Source: Pseudobutyrivibrio ruminis CF1b | GTDB lineage: Bacteria > Bacillota > Clostridia > Lachnospirales > Lachnospiraceae | Assembly: GCF_000424005.1 (NCBI RefSeq) | Contig: NZ_AUJB01000009.1 | Location: 1 to 64,000 of the forward strand | DNA length: 64,000 nucleotides | Reading direction: 5' to 3' | Part shown: one piece after another, positions 27,628 to 37,269 of the stretch | How positions within the stretch are numbered: the stretch's first letter is position 1 | Layout of the letters: each line of letters begins with the position of its first letter | Position numbers and translations under genes: made by a program | Notes under the pieces: model-generated | Told to the model about the DNA's origin: nothing | The model's database searches: none | The model's input: only the letters and a program-made list of their open reading frames with translations

Positions 27628-28197
27628 TTATGCCATCTTCTTGTCGAATTTTTTATAAAGCAAGTTAACAATAAAATAGCTAATGATACCACCACATATA
27701 CCGATAATAGTGCCAGCTAATACATCGGTAGGCCAGTGAACAAATAAATAAAGTCGGCTAAGGGCTATAGCTGCTGCAAGAATAATAGCTGGAATACCTA
27801 ACTTTTTATTGCGGGTAAAGATAGCAGTAGCAACTGTAAAACTGGCGTTTGAATGGCCTGATGGAAATGAAAAATCATGAGGAATATTCACAAGCATATT
27901 AACATCAGTCTCCAACCAGCATGGTCTGCATCTCATTAATCCTGGTTTTAAAACAAGGTTACATAAAATAAATGTCATTATAAGTGCAATTAACCCCTGT
28001 ACACCCATTTTCCTGTTATAAGGCAAAATTAGCAGAAGGAGGATAATTACAATCCAAAACCATCCTGCATTTCCCAAAAATGTAATCTTTGGAACAAGAA
28101 AATCTAATACAGAGTTATGAATACTCTGAAACCAGTGAAGCAAATCAAGCTCCCAGTCAAAATAAAAGATATTACCAATATTACTTATACTCTCCAT
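27628..28197 (-). CDS. PAP2-family phosphatase
   Basis: A 189-residue membrane protein with five or six helices. The phosphatase signature is complete: KPGLMRCRPC (KxxxxxxRP-like), PSGHS in FSFPSGHSNASF, and SRLYLFVHWPTDVLAG with the catalytic His-Asp. Members dephosphorylate undecaprenyl pyrophosphate or phosphatidic acid. Membrane location and context do not settle the substrate. It is downstream of the tyrS terminator. Confidence 0.88.
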   Translation of the reverse strand: MESISNIGNIFYFDWELDLLHWFQSIHNSVLDFLVPKITFLGNAGWFWIVIILLLLILPYNRKMGVQGLIALIMTFILCNLVLKPGLMRCRPCWLETDVNMLVNIPHDFSFPSGHSNASFTVATAIFTRNKKLGIPAIILAAAIALSRLYLFVHWPTDVLAGTIIGICGGIISYFIVNLLYKKFDKKMA

Positions 28198-28214
28198 TAA
28201 AAATCCTTTCTAGC

Positions 28215-28243
28215 AAAAAAGTGCCAAAGCAAAGCCTTGGCAC
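28215..28243 (-). terminator. Terminator after tyrS
   Basis: On the minus strand, stem GTGCCAAGGC/GCTTTGGCAC with a TTT loop is followed by TTTTTT (28215-28220), 6 bases beyond the tyrS stop. Confidence 0.88.
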
Positions 28244-28249
28244 GAAACT

Positions 28250-29470
28250 TTATACTGTAATCTTACAGAATGATTTCTTGCCCTTCTTAAGCATGAATTC
28301 TTCTGCGAATGCGTCTTTTTCGTAAGCTGCGAATGGATCTGCAACCTTTTCTCCGTTTACAGAAACACCACCCTGTGTTACAGCACGTCTTGCCTCTGCA
28401 CGGCTAGCTGTAAGTCCTGCTGAAACAAGAATCTGAAGGATGTCTACCTTACCATCTCTGAAATCCTCTTCTGCAAGAGTGTGAGTTGGTACATTCTCTG
28501 AATTAGCTCCACCTGCAAAGAGTGCCTTTGAAGCCTCACGTGCTTTGTCAGCCTCCTCTGTACCGTGAACCATCTGAGTAAGCTCATAAGCTAAGATATC
28601 CTTTGCTTCATTGAGCTGTGCACCTTCCCAGCTGTCCATCTTCTGGATTTCCTCGATTGGGAGGAATGTAAGCATACGGATGCACTTAAGAACATCTGCA
28701 TCACCAACATTTCTCCAGTACTGATAGAACTCGAATGGTGAAGTCTTGTTAGGATCAAGCCATACAGCGTTACCTGCTGTCTTACCCATTTTCTTACCCT
28801 GTGAATCTGTAAGAAGAGTAATAGTCATAGCGTGAGCGTCCTTACCAAGCTTACGTCTGATAAGCTCTGTACCACCAAGCATGTTAGACCACTGGTCATC
28901 ACCACCGAACTCAAGGTTACAGTTGTATTTCTGGAACATGTAATAGAAGTCATAAGACTGCATAATCATGTAGTTGAATTCAAGGAATGAAAGTCCCTTT
29001 TCCATACGCTGCTTGTAGCACTCTGCACGAAGCATGTTGTTAACTGAGAAGCAAGCACCTACTTCTCTAAGAAGCTCTACATAGTTAAGGTTAAGAAGCC
29101 AGTCAGCATTGTTAACCATAAGAGCCTTATCATCAGAGAAATCAATGAAACGCTCCATCTGCTTCTTGAAGCACTCAGCGTTGTGATCGATATCTTCACG
29201 AGTGAGCATCTGTCTCATATCAGTACGACCAGATGGATCACCAATCATAGTAGTACCACCGCCGATAAGAGCGATTGGCTTGTTACCAGCCATCTGAAGT
29301 CTCTTCATAAGTGTGAGAGCCATAAAGTGACCGGCTGTAAGGCTGTCTGCAGTACAATCAAAGCCTATATAAAAAGTTGCCTTGCCCTCGTTAATTAATT
29401 TTTTAATTTCTTCTTCGTTCGTTACCTGGGCAATCAGGCCACGAGCTACTAACTCGTCATAAATTGTCAT
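28250..29470 (-). CDS. tyrS: Tyrosyl-tRNA synthetase
   Basis: A 406-residue class I synthetase. The first signature is AGHFM at residues about 46-50 in place of HIGHL, and the second is KMGKT in GKKMGKTAGN. A C-terminal S4 RNA-binding domain (about 340-406, SRAEARRAVTQGGVSVNG) is present. No T-box leader is seen: only about 50 bases separate it from the tRNA-Cys terminator. Confidence 0.96.
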   Translation of the reverse strand: MTIYDELVARGLIAQVTNEEEIKKLINEGKATFYIGFDCTADSLTAGHFMALTLMKRLQMAGNKPIALIGGGTTMIGDPSGRTDMRQMLTREDIDHNAECFKKQMERFIDFSDDKALMVNNADWLLNLNYVELLREVGACFSVNNMLRAECYKQRMEKGLSFLEFNYMIMQSYDFYYMFQKYNCNLEFGGDDQWSNMLGGTELIRRKLGKDAHAMTITLLTDSQGKKMGKTAGNAVWLDPNKTSPFEFYQYWRNVGDADVLKCIRMLTFLPIEEIQKMDSWEGAQLNEAKDILAYELTQMVHGTEEADKAREASKALFAGGANSENVPTHTLAEEDFRDGKVDILQILVSAGLTASRAEARRAVTQGGVSVNGEKVADPFAAYEKDAFAEEFMLKKGKKSFCKITV

Positions 29471-29524
29471 TGCATTTCCTCCTTACTTTATTTCAATAGT
29501 TAGTATATTTGATACTTAATTATA

Positions 29525-29565
29525 AACAAAAATCCCTCGCCCCCATTACTAGGGTCGAGGGATTT
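29525..29565 (-). terminator. Terminator of the tRNA-Ser/tRNA-Cys unit
   Basis: On the minus strand, stem AAATCCCTCG/CGAGGGATTT (arms 29530-29539 and 29556-29565) is followed by TTTGT, right after tRNA-Cys. Confidence 0.85.
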
Positions 29566-29570
29566 GAAAG

Positions 29571-29641
29571 AGGTGCCAACCAGATTTGAACTGGTGATAG
29601 AGGTGTTGCAGACCTTTGCCTTACCACTTGGCTATGGCACC
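29571..29641 (-). tRNA. tRNA-Cys (GCA)
   Basis: A 71-nt cloverleaf on the minus strand. The acceptor stem GGTGCCA pairs with TGGCACC; the anticodon loop CTGCAAC gives anticodon GCA; the T-loop reads GTTCAAATC. CCA is not encoded. It is 22 bases downstream of tRNA-Ser on the same transcript. Confidence 0.95.
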
Positions 29642-29663
29642 ATATCATATATAACAAGTAAAA

Positions 29664-29751
29664 CGGAGAAGGAGGGATTTGAACCCTCGCGCCGGTTGCC
29701 CGACCTACACCCTTAGCAGGGGCGCCTCTTCGGCCTCTTGAGTACTTCTCC
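29664..29751 (-). tRNA. tRNA-Ser (GCT)
   Basis: An 88-nt class II tRNA on the minus strand. Acceptor GGAGAAG pairs with CTTCTCC; the anticodon loop CTGCTAA gives GCT; a long variable arm (GGTCGGGCAACCGGC region) is present, as expected for tRNA-Ser. CCA is not encoded. Confidence 0.95.
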
Positions 29752-29792
29752 AAGTTGTAGGTAATTACTTATTTTGTTTCGACGCAAGTGTT

Positions 29793-29821
29793 ATTCTACT
29801 AGAGTAATACACTAATGTCAA
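29793..29821 (-). promoter_or_regulatory. Promoter of the tRNA-Ser/tRNA-Cys unit
   Basis: On the minus strand, perfect -35 TTGACA (29816-29821), 17-base spacer, -10 TAGAAT (29793-29798). The -35 sits 2 bases from the end of the T run of the oppA terminator, so the two signals are packed together. Confidence 0.88.
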
Positions 29822-29822
29822 C

Positions 29823-29853
29823 AAAAAAATGGGGAAATCTTAACGATTTCCCC
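29823..29853 (-). terminator. Terminator after oppA
   Basis: A perfect 9-bp stem GGGGAAATC/GATTTCCCC (29831-29839, 29845-29853) with a 5-base loop. On the minus strand it is followed by seven T. A T run also follows on the plus strand. Confidence 0.9.
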
Positions 29854-29903
29854 AAGTTTTTTTTCTCAACCTTTAAGTAGTTTTAAAACTAGCGAAATCC
29901 GCA

Positions 29904-31637
29904 TTAATTAGCTGACTTCTCTGCGTACATGAAGTACTTATTCTGATTAAGAGAAGTATAAATTCCAGTTACATTTGTCTTCTGGAGATAGATATCATTG
30001 TAGAAGTAGATAGGTACTACAGCATTTGTCTCCATAAGCATATCCTCTGCCTCACGCATAAGGTCTACACGAGCTGCAAAGTCTGTTGTCTTGTAGATTT
30101 CGTTGATTTTCTCGTCATATGCCTTCCAGTCTGGAGCTGCACTGCTAGATCCCTTACCAAGCTGCATGTCGTTGTTACCACCAGTTGATAACCACATCTC
30201 AAGCATGTTGATAGGATCGTTGAAGTCTGCAATCCATCCCTCACGAGCGATATCAAACTTACCAGCTTTTCTATCCTCAAGGAATACGTTCCAGTCCTCT
30301 GTCTCGATCTTAACATCGATACCTACAAGGCCCCAATCCTGCTGGATGCATGCTGCGATAGCTTCGTGACCTGTACCTGAGTTTGTCATGTATGTAACCT
30401 CAAGAGCTGGGCTGATCTTGTATCCGCCATTGCCATCAGACTCGAATGAGTAACCACACTCCTCAAGAAGGCTCTTAGCCTCTTCTACGTTACCTGCACC
30501 TGTAGTTGTTGCATCATAGTAACCAAAATCAGAAGCCTCGAATACACCGCCGTTACCATCAGCCATTCCATCAGGAATGAATGTATCAGCTGGTACCTGA
30601 CCTGTCTGACCTACTGTATCTACGATGTACTGTCTGTCGATAAGAAGTGAAAGAGCCTTTCTCATCTTAGAAGCCTGCTCAGGTGTAAGACCCTTGAATA
30701 AATCAGAGTTTACATTGAAACCAACATAGTATGTTCCAAGTGTATCGATTACGTGGAACTCTGGGCTGTTGAGAAGTGACTGAATCTCATCGTTTGGTAC
30801 TGTATCAGCGAAGTCGATGTCACCTGAGTTGTAAGCAGCGTAAATAGCTGTATCATCTGCTGAAAGCATAAACTGGAGCTTCTCAAGCTTAACATCATCA
30901 GCTCTGTAGAAGTTAGGGTTCTTCTCATATACCATTGACTCGTTGTGCTTCCACGCTGTAAGTGTGAATGCACCGTTTGATACGAAACCTGGCTCCTGTG
31001 CCCAAGCACCTGGCTGTGTTCCATCTGGGTTAGCAGCCTCAACATCTGCCTGGTATACTGGCATGAATGTTGGGAATGCAAGAAGGTCGAAGAAATATGC
31101 ACATGGTGCATTAAGCTCAACCTTAAGTGTGTAATCATCTGTTGCCTCAACCTTAAGTGTGCCGTCTGCGTTAGTTGCGATTGGAGCAAACATGTAAGCA
31201 TAGTCAGCTGCTGTCTCCTCAGCTACTGCACGGTTCCAGCTGTATACGAAATCATTAGCTGTAAGTGCTTCACCGTTAGACCACTTTGACTCGATTAACT
31301 TGATTGTGTAAGTAAGTCCATCCTCTGACATCTCTGGCTCACCATCAGCAAGAGCTGGTACAAGGTTGTTGTTCTCATCGTATGTGTAAAGACCTACGAA
31401 TGAGTTAACTGCAAGACAAGCACCATCAACTGATGAGTTGAGTGCTGGATCGAGATAATCTGGCTCTGATGCAAGATTAAGTCTAAGTGTTGTTGTGTCT
31501 GTATCTACTGCTGTAGCCTCAGCTGGTGCCTGGTCAGCTGTGTCAGTAGATGATGTGCCTGCGTTCTTATTTCCGCAAGCAACAAGGCTTGCTGCCATTG
31601 AAGCAACAAGTAAAACCGCGATAAGTTTCTTTTTCAT
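29904..31637 (-). CDS. oppA: Oligopeptide-binding lipoprotein OppA
   Basis: A 577-residue extracellular binding protein of SBP family 5. The signal peptide MKKKLIAVLLVASMAASLVAC ends in a lipobox (LVAC), with Cys21 as the lipidated residue, followed by a Thr/Asp/Ala-rich linker. The family motif region NEPDYLDPALNSSVDG-like is present, as are TLTAWKHNESMVYEKNPNF and a C-terminal DFNDPINMLEMW segment. It is the last gene after oppB-C-D-F, with an 81-base gap and its own strong AAAGGAG, and is followed by a terminator. Confidence 0.93.
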   Translation of the reverse strand: MKKKLIAVLLVASMAASLVACGNKNAGTSSTDTADQAPAEATAVDTDTTTLRLNLASEPDYLDPALNSSVDGACLAVNSFVGLYTYDENNNLVPALADGEPEMSEDGLTYTIKLIESKWSNGEALTANDFVYSWNRAVAEETAADYAYMFAPIATNADGTLKVEATDDYTLKVELNAPCAYFFDLLAFPTFMPVYQADVEAANPDGTQPGAWAQEPGFVSNGAFTLTAWKHNESMVYEKNPNFYRADDVKLEKLQFMLSADDTAIYAAYNSGDIDFADTVPNDEIQSLLNSPEFHVIDTLGTYYVGFNVNSDLFKGLTPEQASKMRKALSLLIDRQYIVDTVGQTGQVPADTFIPDGMADGNGGVFEASDFGYYDATTTGAGNVEEAKSLLEECGYSFESDGNGGYKISPALEVTYMTNSGTGHEAIAACIQQDWGLVGIDVKIETEDWNVFLEDRKAGKFDIAREGWIADFNDPINMLEMWLSTGGNNDMQLGKGSSSAAPDWKAYDEKINEIYKTTDFAARVDLMREAEDMLMETNAVVPIYFYNDIYLQKTNVTGIYTSLNQNKYFMYAEKSAN

Positions 31638-31718
31638 GCTTCCTTTTCTCCTTTTTTGAAATAATTTTTATCTCAAGCCCCAAAGCTTAAAATACATAAT
31701 ATAAGAAAAATGTGTATT

Positions 31719-32699
31719 TTATTTGTTCCAGCATGCAACAAAGTGACGATCTCCTCTGTCTGTAAGAGGTGGCATCTCCTTAGCACACTGTTCTGTAGCA
31801 TATCTACATCTTGTTCTGAATGGACAACCGCTAGGCATCTTTAATGGACTTGGTACATCGCCCTCAAGGATGATTCGCTGACTCTTTCGTGCTGTCTCTG
31901 GATCTGGAATAGGTACAGCTGAAAGAAGTGAAAGAGTATATGGATGAACTGGATTGTTATTTAAATCATCAGCATCCGCAATTTCCATAATGTGTCCTAA
32001 GTACATAACAGCAATTCTGTCTGAAATATGATGTACTACAAGAAGGTCGTGAGCGATGAAGAGGTAAGCAACTCCGAGCTTTTCCTGCAACTCTTCAAAC
32101 ATATTTACAACCTGTGCCTGAATAGAAACATCAAGGGCAGATACTGGCTCATCACAAACGATGAACTTAGGATTTACAGCAAGGGCTCTTGCGATACCGA
32201 TTCTCTGACGCTGTCCGCCTGAGAACTCGTGAGCATAACGCATTGCGTGCTCCGCATTAAGTCCTACAGTCTCCATTAATGAAAGGATTTTGTCTCGGCG
32301 TTCACCCTTAGAAGAGTAAAGCTTATGAACATCAAGAGGTTCACCGATAATATCCTCAACTGTCATACGTGGATCAAGTGATGAATATGGATCCTGGAAT
32401 ACCATCTGCATCTGCTTACGGTATGGATGCATATTTACATCAATCTTTTTCTCACTATCAAAAAGAACATTTCCATCAAATACGATACGACCTGCTGTAG
32501 GCTGGTAGAGACGAAGGAGAGTACGACCAACTGTTGTCTTACCACATCCTGACTCACCTACAAGACCAAGTGTCTCGCCTGGCTTAATAGCAAATGAAAT
32601 ATCATCAACTGCCTTAAGGGGTACTGTTCTAAAACCTTCCTTAATTGGGAAGTACTGCTTTAAATGTTCAACCTCAAGGAGGTATTTTTCTTCACTCAT
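31719..32699 (-). CDS. oppF: Oligopeptide ABC transporter ATPase OppF
   Basis: A 326-residue ABC ATPase. Walker A is GESGCGKTT, the signature is [15 protein letters not shown], and Walker B is [13 protein letters not shown]. The C-terminal oligopeptide-transporter domain (about 245-326) has the Cys-rich [15 protein letters not shown] cluster. It pairs with OppD, whose stop is 2 bases upstream of its start, to drive peptide import through OppBC. Confidence 0.94.
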   Translation of the reverse strand: MSEEKYLLEVEHLKQYFPIKEGFRTVPLKAVDDISFAIKPGETLGLVGESGCGKTTVGRTLLRLYQPTAGRIVFDGNVLFDSEKKIDVNMHPYRKQMQMVFQDPYSSLDPRMTVEDIIGEPLDVHKLYSSKGERRDKILSLMETVGLNAEHAMRYAHEFSGGQRQRIGIARALAVNPKFIVCDEPVSALDVSIQAQVVNMFEELQEKLGVAYLFIAHDLLVVHHISDRIAVMYLGHIMEIADADDLNNNPVHPYTLSLLSAVPIPDPETARKSQRIILEGDVPSPLKMPSGCPFRTRCRYATEQCAKEMPPLTDRGDRHFVACWNK

Positions 32700-32701
32700 T
32701 A

Positions 32702-33700
32702 CTATGCCTCCTTACTTTCGTATAATTCTTTTACATTCATCCAGCAGCTAGCCAAGTGTGAATCACTGATTCTAAGCTCATCTGGTACTTCCTTAAGACA
32801 AATTTTCATTGCCTCATCACAACGAGGGCAGAATGCGCAGCCCTCAGGCATATTAAGAAGATTGATAGGTGTACCACCGATTGGTACAAGCTTTTCGTTC
32901 ATGTTATCTGTACGAGGGATTGAACGAAGAAGTCCCTTTGTATATTCGTGAGCTGGGCTGTAGAAAATATCATCAGCTGTTCCTCGCTCACATACACGTC
33001 CACCGTACATTACAAGGATTTCATCGCACATTGATGCGATAACACCAAGGTCATGAGTAACCATGATGATTGCCATTCCAAGCTTCTTCTGAAGTTCCTG
33101 CATAAGCTCAAGAATCTGTGCCTGAATAGTAACGTCAAGAGCTGTTGTAGGCTCATCAGCGATAAGAATGTCTGGCTCACAAGCAAGAGCCATAGCAATC
33201 ATATCTCTCTGTCTCATACCACCTGAATGCTCATGTGGATACTGTTTAATACGCTTTTCTGGATCATTAACACCTACAAGCTTTAAGAGCTCGATTGCTC
33301 TTTCCTTAGCCTGTGCACGTGTTTTGTTTGTGTGAAGCATAATAGCTTCCTCAAGCTGATAACCTACAGTAAATACTGGGTTTAAGCTTGTCATAGGATC
33401 CTGGAAGATGATAGAGCATTTACTTCCTCTAAACTTCTGCATCTCTCTTTCAGAATACTTTGTTATGTCTTCGCCCTTAAAGAGAACCTCACCACCTGTG
33501 ATACGTCCTGTCTGAGCGAGAATTTGCATTATTGAATATGCTGTAACTGATTTACCTGAACCTGACTCTCCAACGATTCCAAGAGTCTTACCTGGCTCTA
33601 AGTTAAAGCTTACGCCGTTAACTGCTTTGACCTCACCTGCATCTGTGAAAAAGCTTGTATGGAGGTCTTTTACTTCAAGTACATACTTTGAATCTGCCAT
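32702..33700 (-). CDS. oppD: Oligopeptide ABC transporter ATPase OppD
   Basis: A 332-residue ABC ATPase. Walker A is GESGSGKSV, the signature is [15 protein letters not shown], and Walker B is [13 protein letters not shown]. The C-terminal extension carries the Cys motif [14 protein letters not shown], which in this subfamily can bind an Fe-S cluster. It is 14 bases from oppC and 2 bases from oppF. Confidence 0.94.
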   Translation of the reverse strand: MADSKYVLEVKDLHTSFFTDAGEVKAVNGVSFNLEPGKTLGIVGESGSGKSVTAYSIMQILAQTGRITGGEVLFKGEDITKYSEREMQKFRGSKCSIIFQDPMTSLNPVFTVGYQLEEAIMLHTNKTRAQAKERAIELLKLVGVNDPEKRIKQYPHEHSGGMRQRDMIAMALACEPDILIADEPTTALDVTIQAQILELMQELQKKLGMAIIMVTHDLGVIASMCDEILVMYGGRVCERGTADDIFYSPAHEYTKGLLRSIPRTDNMNEKLVPIGGTPINLLNMPEGCAFCPRCDEAMKICLKEVPDELRISDSHLASCWMNVKELYESKEA

Positions 33701-33714
33701 AATTACCTCCTAAA

Positions 33715-34797
33715 TTAATCAAGCTTTGTATCGAATGCATCTCTAAGACCATCGCCTAAGAGGTTGAGTGCAAGTACGATTAAGCAAATAATAATTGCAG
33801 GAATAACAAGTCTTCCTGGATATGACTGCATTCCTGATCTGGCATCATTGGCAAGTGAACCAAGTGATGCAAGTGGAACTGATACACCAAGTCCTAAGAA
33901 TGACAAGTAGCTCTCTGTGAAGATAGCACTTGGAATCTGAAGAGCTGTAGTGATGATAATTACTGATAAACAGTTAGGTAAAATATGTCTCTTCAAAATC
34001 TTTGCATTTGAAGTACCAATACATCTTGCTGCAAGTACGTATTCGTTATTCTTAATTGTAAGAATCTGACCTCTGATAAGACGTGCCATACTTACCCAAT
34101 AAAGCAAACCAAATACGATGAACATGGAAATCATATTTGCACCTAGTGCTGAAAATACTGTTCCTGTAAGCTTCCCCGATAAATTCTCCTTCAAGACAAC
34201 TGAAAGTAAGATGATGATAAGCATATCTGGAAGAGAGTAAATGATATCAACGATTCTCATCATGATAAGATCGACTCTGCCGCCGAAGTAACCAGCAACT
34301 GAACCATAGATAATACCGATGATTACTACCATGATTGCTGCTACAACACCTACTGCAAGAGATACTCTTGTACCGTAGATAACACGGATAAAGTAATCTC
34401 TACCAAGACCATCAGTACCGAAGATGTGTGGGAAAAGATCCTCACCTGTCTGCTCCATATACTGTAATTCTTTCTGTGAATATTCGAAAAATCCTAAGTT
34501 TGCACTTCCCTTATCTCTTACGCCACCAACTGAAATAATCTGGTCATAAGAGTATGGTACGAAGTGTGGTGTGATTAAAATAATCAAAATAATAAGTGCA
34601 AGAACCACGATACTTCCCATAGCAAGAGGATTCTTGCGAAGTCTTCTCATACCATCCTTAAAGAATGTAGTAGACTCACCCATAACGTCCTGCTGACGCT
34701 TTTCCTCATCTGTCGCTTTCTCAAAATTAGCTGAACTGAATTTTGAAAGATCTACCTGAGCTGACAGGAGGTTTTTCTTTATTTCTTTATTATCCAA
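33715..34797 (-). CDS. oppC: Oligopeptide ABC transporter permease OppC
   Basis: A 360-residue permease. An extended cytoplasmic N-terminus (about 1-65) is followed by a helix (65-85), a periplasm-side loop, and five helices. The EAA loop reads VLAARCIGTSNAKILKRHILPN, which docks on the ATPase. Located between oppB and oppD in the usual order. Confidence 0.93.
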   Translation of the reverse strand: MDNKEIKKNLLSAQVDLSKFSSANFEKATDEEKRQQDVMGESTTFFKDGMRRLRKNPLAMGSIVVLALIILIILITPHFVPYSYDQIISVGGVRDKGSANLGFFEYSQKELQYMEQTGEDLFPHIFGTDGLGRDYFIRVIYGTRVSLAVGVVAAIMVVIIGIIYGSVAGYFGGRVDLIMMRIVDIIYSLPDMLIIILLSVVLKENLSGKLTGTVFSALGANMISMFIVFGLLYWVSMARLIRGQILTIKNNEYVLAARCIGTSNAKILKRHILPNCLSVIIITTALQIPSAIFTESYLSFLGLGVSVPLASLGSLANDARSGMQSYPGRLVIPAIIICLIVLALNLLGDGLRDAFDTKLD

Positions 34798-34811
34798 TTT
34801 CTTAATTCCTC

Positions 34812-35726
34812 CTAATCAAGCTTAATTCTAGGGTCAACCATCTTGTAAACAATATCTGTGATAAGGTTTGCAATTACCATGAGGATTGCAAGGAAAATTG
34901 TTACAGCCATGATAGTTGTGTAATCTCTGTTAGTAATTGATGTTACGAATGTAGAGCCAAGTCCACCGATAGTGAAGATATTTTCTACTACCATTGATCC
35001 AGTTAAGATGTAAGCAACCATTGGACCTACATAAGTGATAACTGGGATAAGCGCGTTTCTAAGAGCATGAAGGAAAATAACCTTAAGCTTTGAAACACCC
35101 TTTGCTCTAGCTGTTCTAACGTAATCCTGATTAAGAGCATCAAGCATACTTGTCTTTGTAAGACGTGTGATGTATGCCATAGGATAAACTGCAAGTGCAA
35201 TTACTGGTAATGTGTAATTTGGATCAGAACCTAATGAAACTACAGGGAACCAGCCAAGTCTTACACAGAAAACAAGCAAAAGAAGAGTAGCAAGAACGAA
35301 AGATGGCATTGCTGTTCCCAGTGTAGTGAAGAAAATTATCAGTCTGTCTGGTAATTTGTTTCGATTTAAGGCTGCTGTAGCACCAAGGATAATTCCAAGA
35401 ATGATTGCTACGATAGCTGCTCGTCCACCGAGCTTTGCTGATACTGAAAATTTACTCATCATATCATCCCAGATAGGACGACCAGAGTGAAGGGAAATTC
35501 CCCAATCTCCGTGAAGAAGATTTTTCATGTAGAGAACATACTGCTCTCCAACAGGTTTATCCAGATTATATCTGGCTTCCAGAGTAGCGATTACTGCTGG
35601 GTCTGTGGCCTTTTCTTTGTTGAAAGGACCGCCTGGAATAGCGTTCATTGCAAAGAAAGTTATCATTGTAATTATCCAAATGGACACTATCGCCAGTAAA
35701 ACTCGTTTTGAAATGTACTTTACCAA
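34812..35726 (-). CDS. oppB: Oligopeptide ABC transporter permease OppB
   Basis: A 304-residue six-helix permease. The EAA loop reads VRTARAKGVSKLKVIFLHALRN, and the first helix motif RVLLAIVSIWIITMITFF is typical of OppB. It is the first gene of oppB-C-D-F-A and starts 33 bases after the fumarase beta-subunit stop, without an obvious terminator between, so read-through from the fumarase genes is likely. Confidence 0.93.
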   Translation of the reverse strand: MVKYISKRVLLAIVSIWIITMITFFAMNAIPGGPFNKEKATDPAVIATLEARYNLDKPVGEQYVLYMKNLLHGDWGISLHSGRPIWDDMMSKFSVSAKLGGRAAIVAIILGIILGATAALNRNKLPDRLIIFFTTLGTAMPSFVLATLLLLVFCVRLGWFPVVSLGSDPNYTLPVIALAVYPMAYITRLTKTSMLDALNQDYVRTARAKGVSKLKVIFLHALRNALIPVITYVGPMVAYILTGSMVVENIFTIGGLGSTFVTSITNRDYTTIMAVTIFLAILMVIANLITDIVYKMVDPRIKLD

Positions 35727-35759
35727 AACATTTAACTCCTTTTCTAAAATTTCTTTCTT

Positions 35760-36311
35760 TTATATTTGGCTAAATTCTTTGATAGCTGTTTCATAAAGAT
35801 TATTTCCTTCGCTGTCGATTACGACTATCACTGGAAAATCCTCTACATATAGCTTTCTGATTGCCTCTGCTCCGAGGTCGTCATAGCAAACTATCTCAGA
35901 ATTTTTTATGCATTTTGAAAGTAGTGCACCTGCTCCGCCTACTGCTGCAAAATAAACACCCTTATTTCTAACAATGGCATCGATTACCTCTGGTGTTCTT
36001 TTGCCTTTTCCTATCATAGCCTTCATACCAAGGTCTAAAAGACGTGGTGCGTATTTATCCATACGACTGGCAGTGGTAGGACCTGCAGAGCCTATAGGTC
36101 TTCCTGGTCTGGCAGGAGATGGACCCATGTAATAAATTGTGCAATTTTCGATTGGTATTGGAAGTTCTTCTCCCTTGTTAAGAGCTTCGTTCATACGGCC
36201 GTGAGCTGCATCTCTAGCCACATAAATCTCGCCTGAGATATAACAGTAATCTCCCGAATGTAATGAACTTGCTACTTCAGATGTGATTGGTGTTGTTATC
36301 TTGTGCTCCAT
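35760..36311 (-). CDS. fumB: Class I fumarate hydratase, beta subunit
   Basis: 183 residues from the ATG at 36311, which shares one base with the alpha-subunit stop (TAATG) and has GAGGAAA 7 nt upstream; an in-frame start 13 codons upstream would lie inside the alpha-subunit gene. The sequence has the swivel-domain motifs GPSPARPGRPIGSAGPTTA and MIGKGKRT of the Fe-S hydro-lyase beta chain. It acts with the alpha chain to interconvert fumarate and malate. Tartrate dehydratase (TtdB) is a close homologue and cannot be fully excluded. Confidence 0.88.
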   Translation of the reverse strand: MEHKITTPITSEVASSLHSGDYCYISGEIYVARDAAHGRMNEALNKGEELPIPIENCTIYYMGPSPARPGRPIGSAGPTTASRMDKYAPRLLDLGMKAMIGKGKRTPEVIDAIVRNKGVYFAAVGGAGALLSKCIKNSEIVCYDDLGAEAIRKLYVEDFPVIVVIDSEGNNLYETAIKEFSQI

Positions 36312-37153
36312 TATAGTTTCCTCGTAATATGTCTGTTTACGTGACAGCAAATATTAATTGCAACTGGCAATCCTGCAATATGGGTCGCATAAGTATTAAT
36401 ATTTACCGCTAGAGCAGTAGTAGTTCCACCAAGTCCGCCTGGGCCTATGCCAAGTTTATTTATCTTTTCAAGCATCTCATCCTCTAAATCCTTTACCCAA
36501 GGAATTTCTGGACGTGCTGAAAATTCTCTTGTAAGTGCCTGCTTTGCCATAAGTGCTGATTTTTCGAAGGTACCACCAATTCCTACTCCCACAACCATCG
36601 GTGGGCAGGCATTTGGTCCAGCATCTCTTACTGCAGTAAGGATAGCTTCCTTTACTCCTTCAATTCCATCTGCAGGCTTTAACATAAATACACGGCTCAT
36701 GTTTTCTGAGCCGAAACCTTTTGGAGCCAGCGTGATTTTTAGTCCGTCTCCAGCAACTAAATCGTAATGTATGATTGCTGGTGTGTTGTCTCCAGTATTG
36801 ACTCGCTCTATAGGATCACCTACGACTGATTTTCTAAGGTATCCTTCTGTATATCCAAGTCTGACTCCCTCGTTAATAGCGTCAGTTAAAAGTCCTCCTT
36901 CAATGTGAAGATCCTGACCTACCTCAACGAAAAATACTGCCATTCCAGTGTCCTGGCATATTGGAATCTGTTCCTGATCTGCTATAGTTAAATTTTCTTG
37001 AAGTTGGGTTAAAATTTTCTTACCGAGCTCAGATTTTTCCGTGTTAACTGCATTCTTAAGTGCTAAATTCATATCTTCCGAGAGATAATGATTAGCCTGT
37101 ATACACATTTCCTTAACGGTGTCTCGTATAATTTCTGTCTGTAAATTCTTCAT
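36311..37153 (-). CDS. fumA: Class I fumarate hydratase, alpha subunit
   Basis: About 280 residues from the ATG at 37153 (a TTG codon in front would add one residue). This is the Fe-S hydro-lyase alpha chain, with Cys in IPICQDTGMAVFF, GPNACPPMVVGVGIGG and the late NICCHVNR giving candidate cluster ligands. The oxygen-sensitive [4Fe-4S] enzyme fits an anaerobe. It is followed by the beta chain and the opp operon and preceded by the gyrA terminator. TtdA of tartrate dehydratase is the main alternative. The symbol follows two-subunit class I usage. Confidence 0.88.
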   Translation of the reverse strand: MKNLQTEIIRDTVKEMCIQANHYLSEDMNLALKNAVNTEKSELGKKILTQLQENLTIADQEQIPICQDTGMAVFFVEVGQDLHIEGGLLTDAINEGVRLGYTEGYLRKSVVGDPIERVNTGDNTPAIIHYDLVAGDGLKITLAPKGFGSENMSRVFMLKPADGIEGVKEAILTAVRDAGPNACPPMVVGVGIGGTFEKSALMAKQALTREFSARPEIPWVKDLEDEMLEKINKLGIGPGGLGGTTTALAVNINTYATHIAGLPVAINICCHVNRHITRKL

Positions 37154-37213
37154 CAATATATCCCGATACCACTTTACATTATTCTCACTTTAAACTATTA
37201 AAGCGTTTGTTTA

Positions 37214-37250
37214 ACAAAAAAGGGACTGCTATCTATTAAATAACAGCCCC
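37214..37250 (-). terminator. Terminator after gyrA
   Basis: On the minus strand, an imperfect stem (GGG-CTG...TAT / ATA...CAG-CCC, about 37222-37250) is followed by TTTTTT (37215-37220). It closes the dnaA-to-gyrA gene run. Confidence 0.78.
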
Positions 37251-37269
37251 ATTGCTATTACGTTAATTA

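Noticed and set aside
29520-29753. 77-codon minus-strand ORF over the tRNA-Ser/tRNA-Cys genes
   Set aside because: Fully explained by two tRNA cloverleaves and a terminator.
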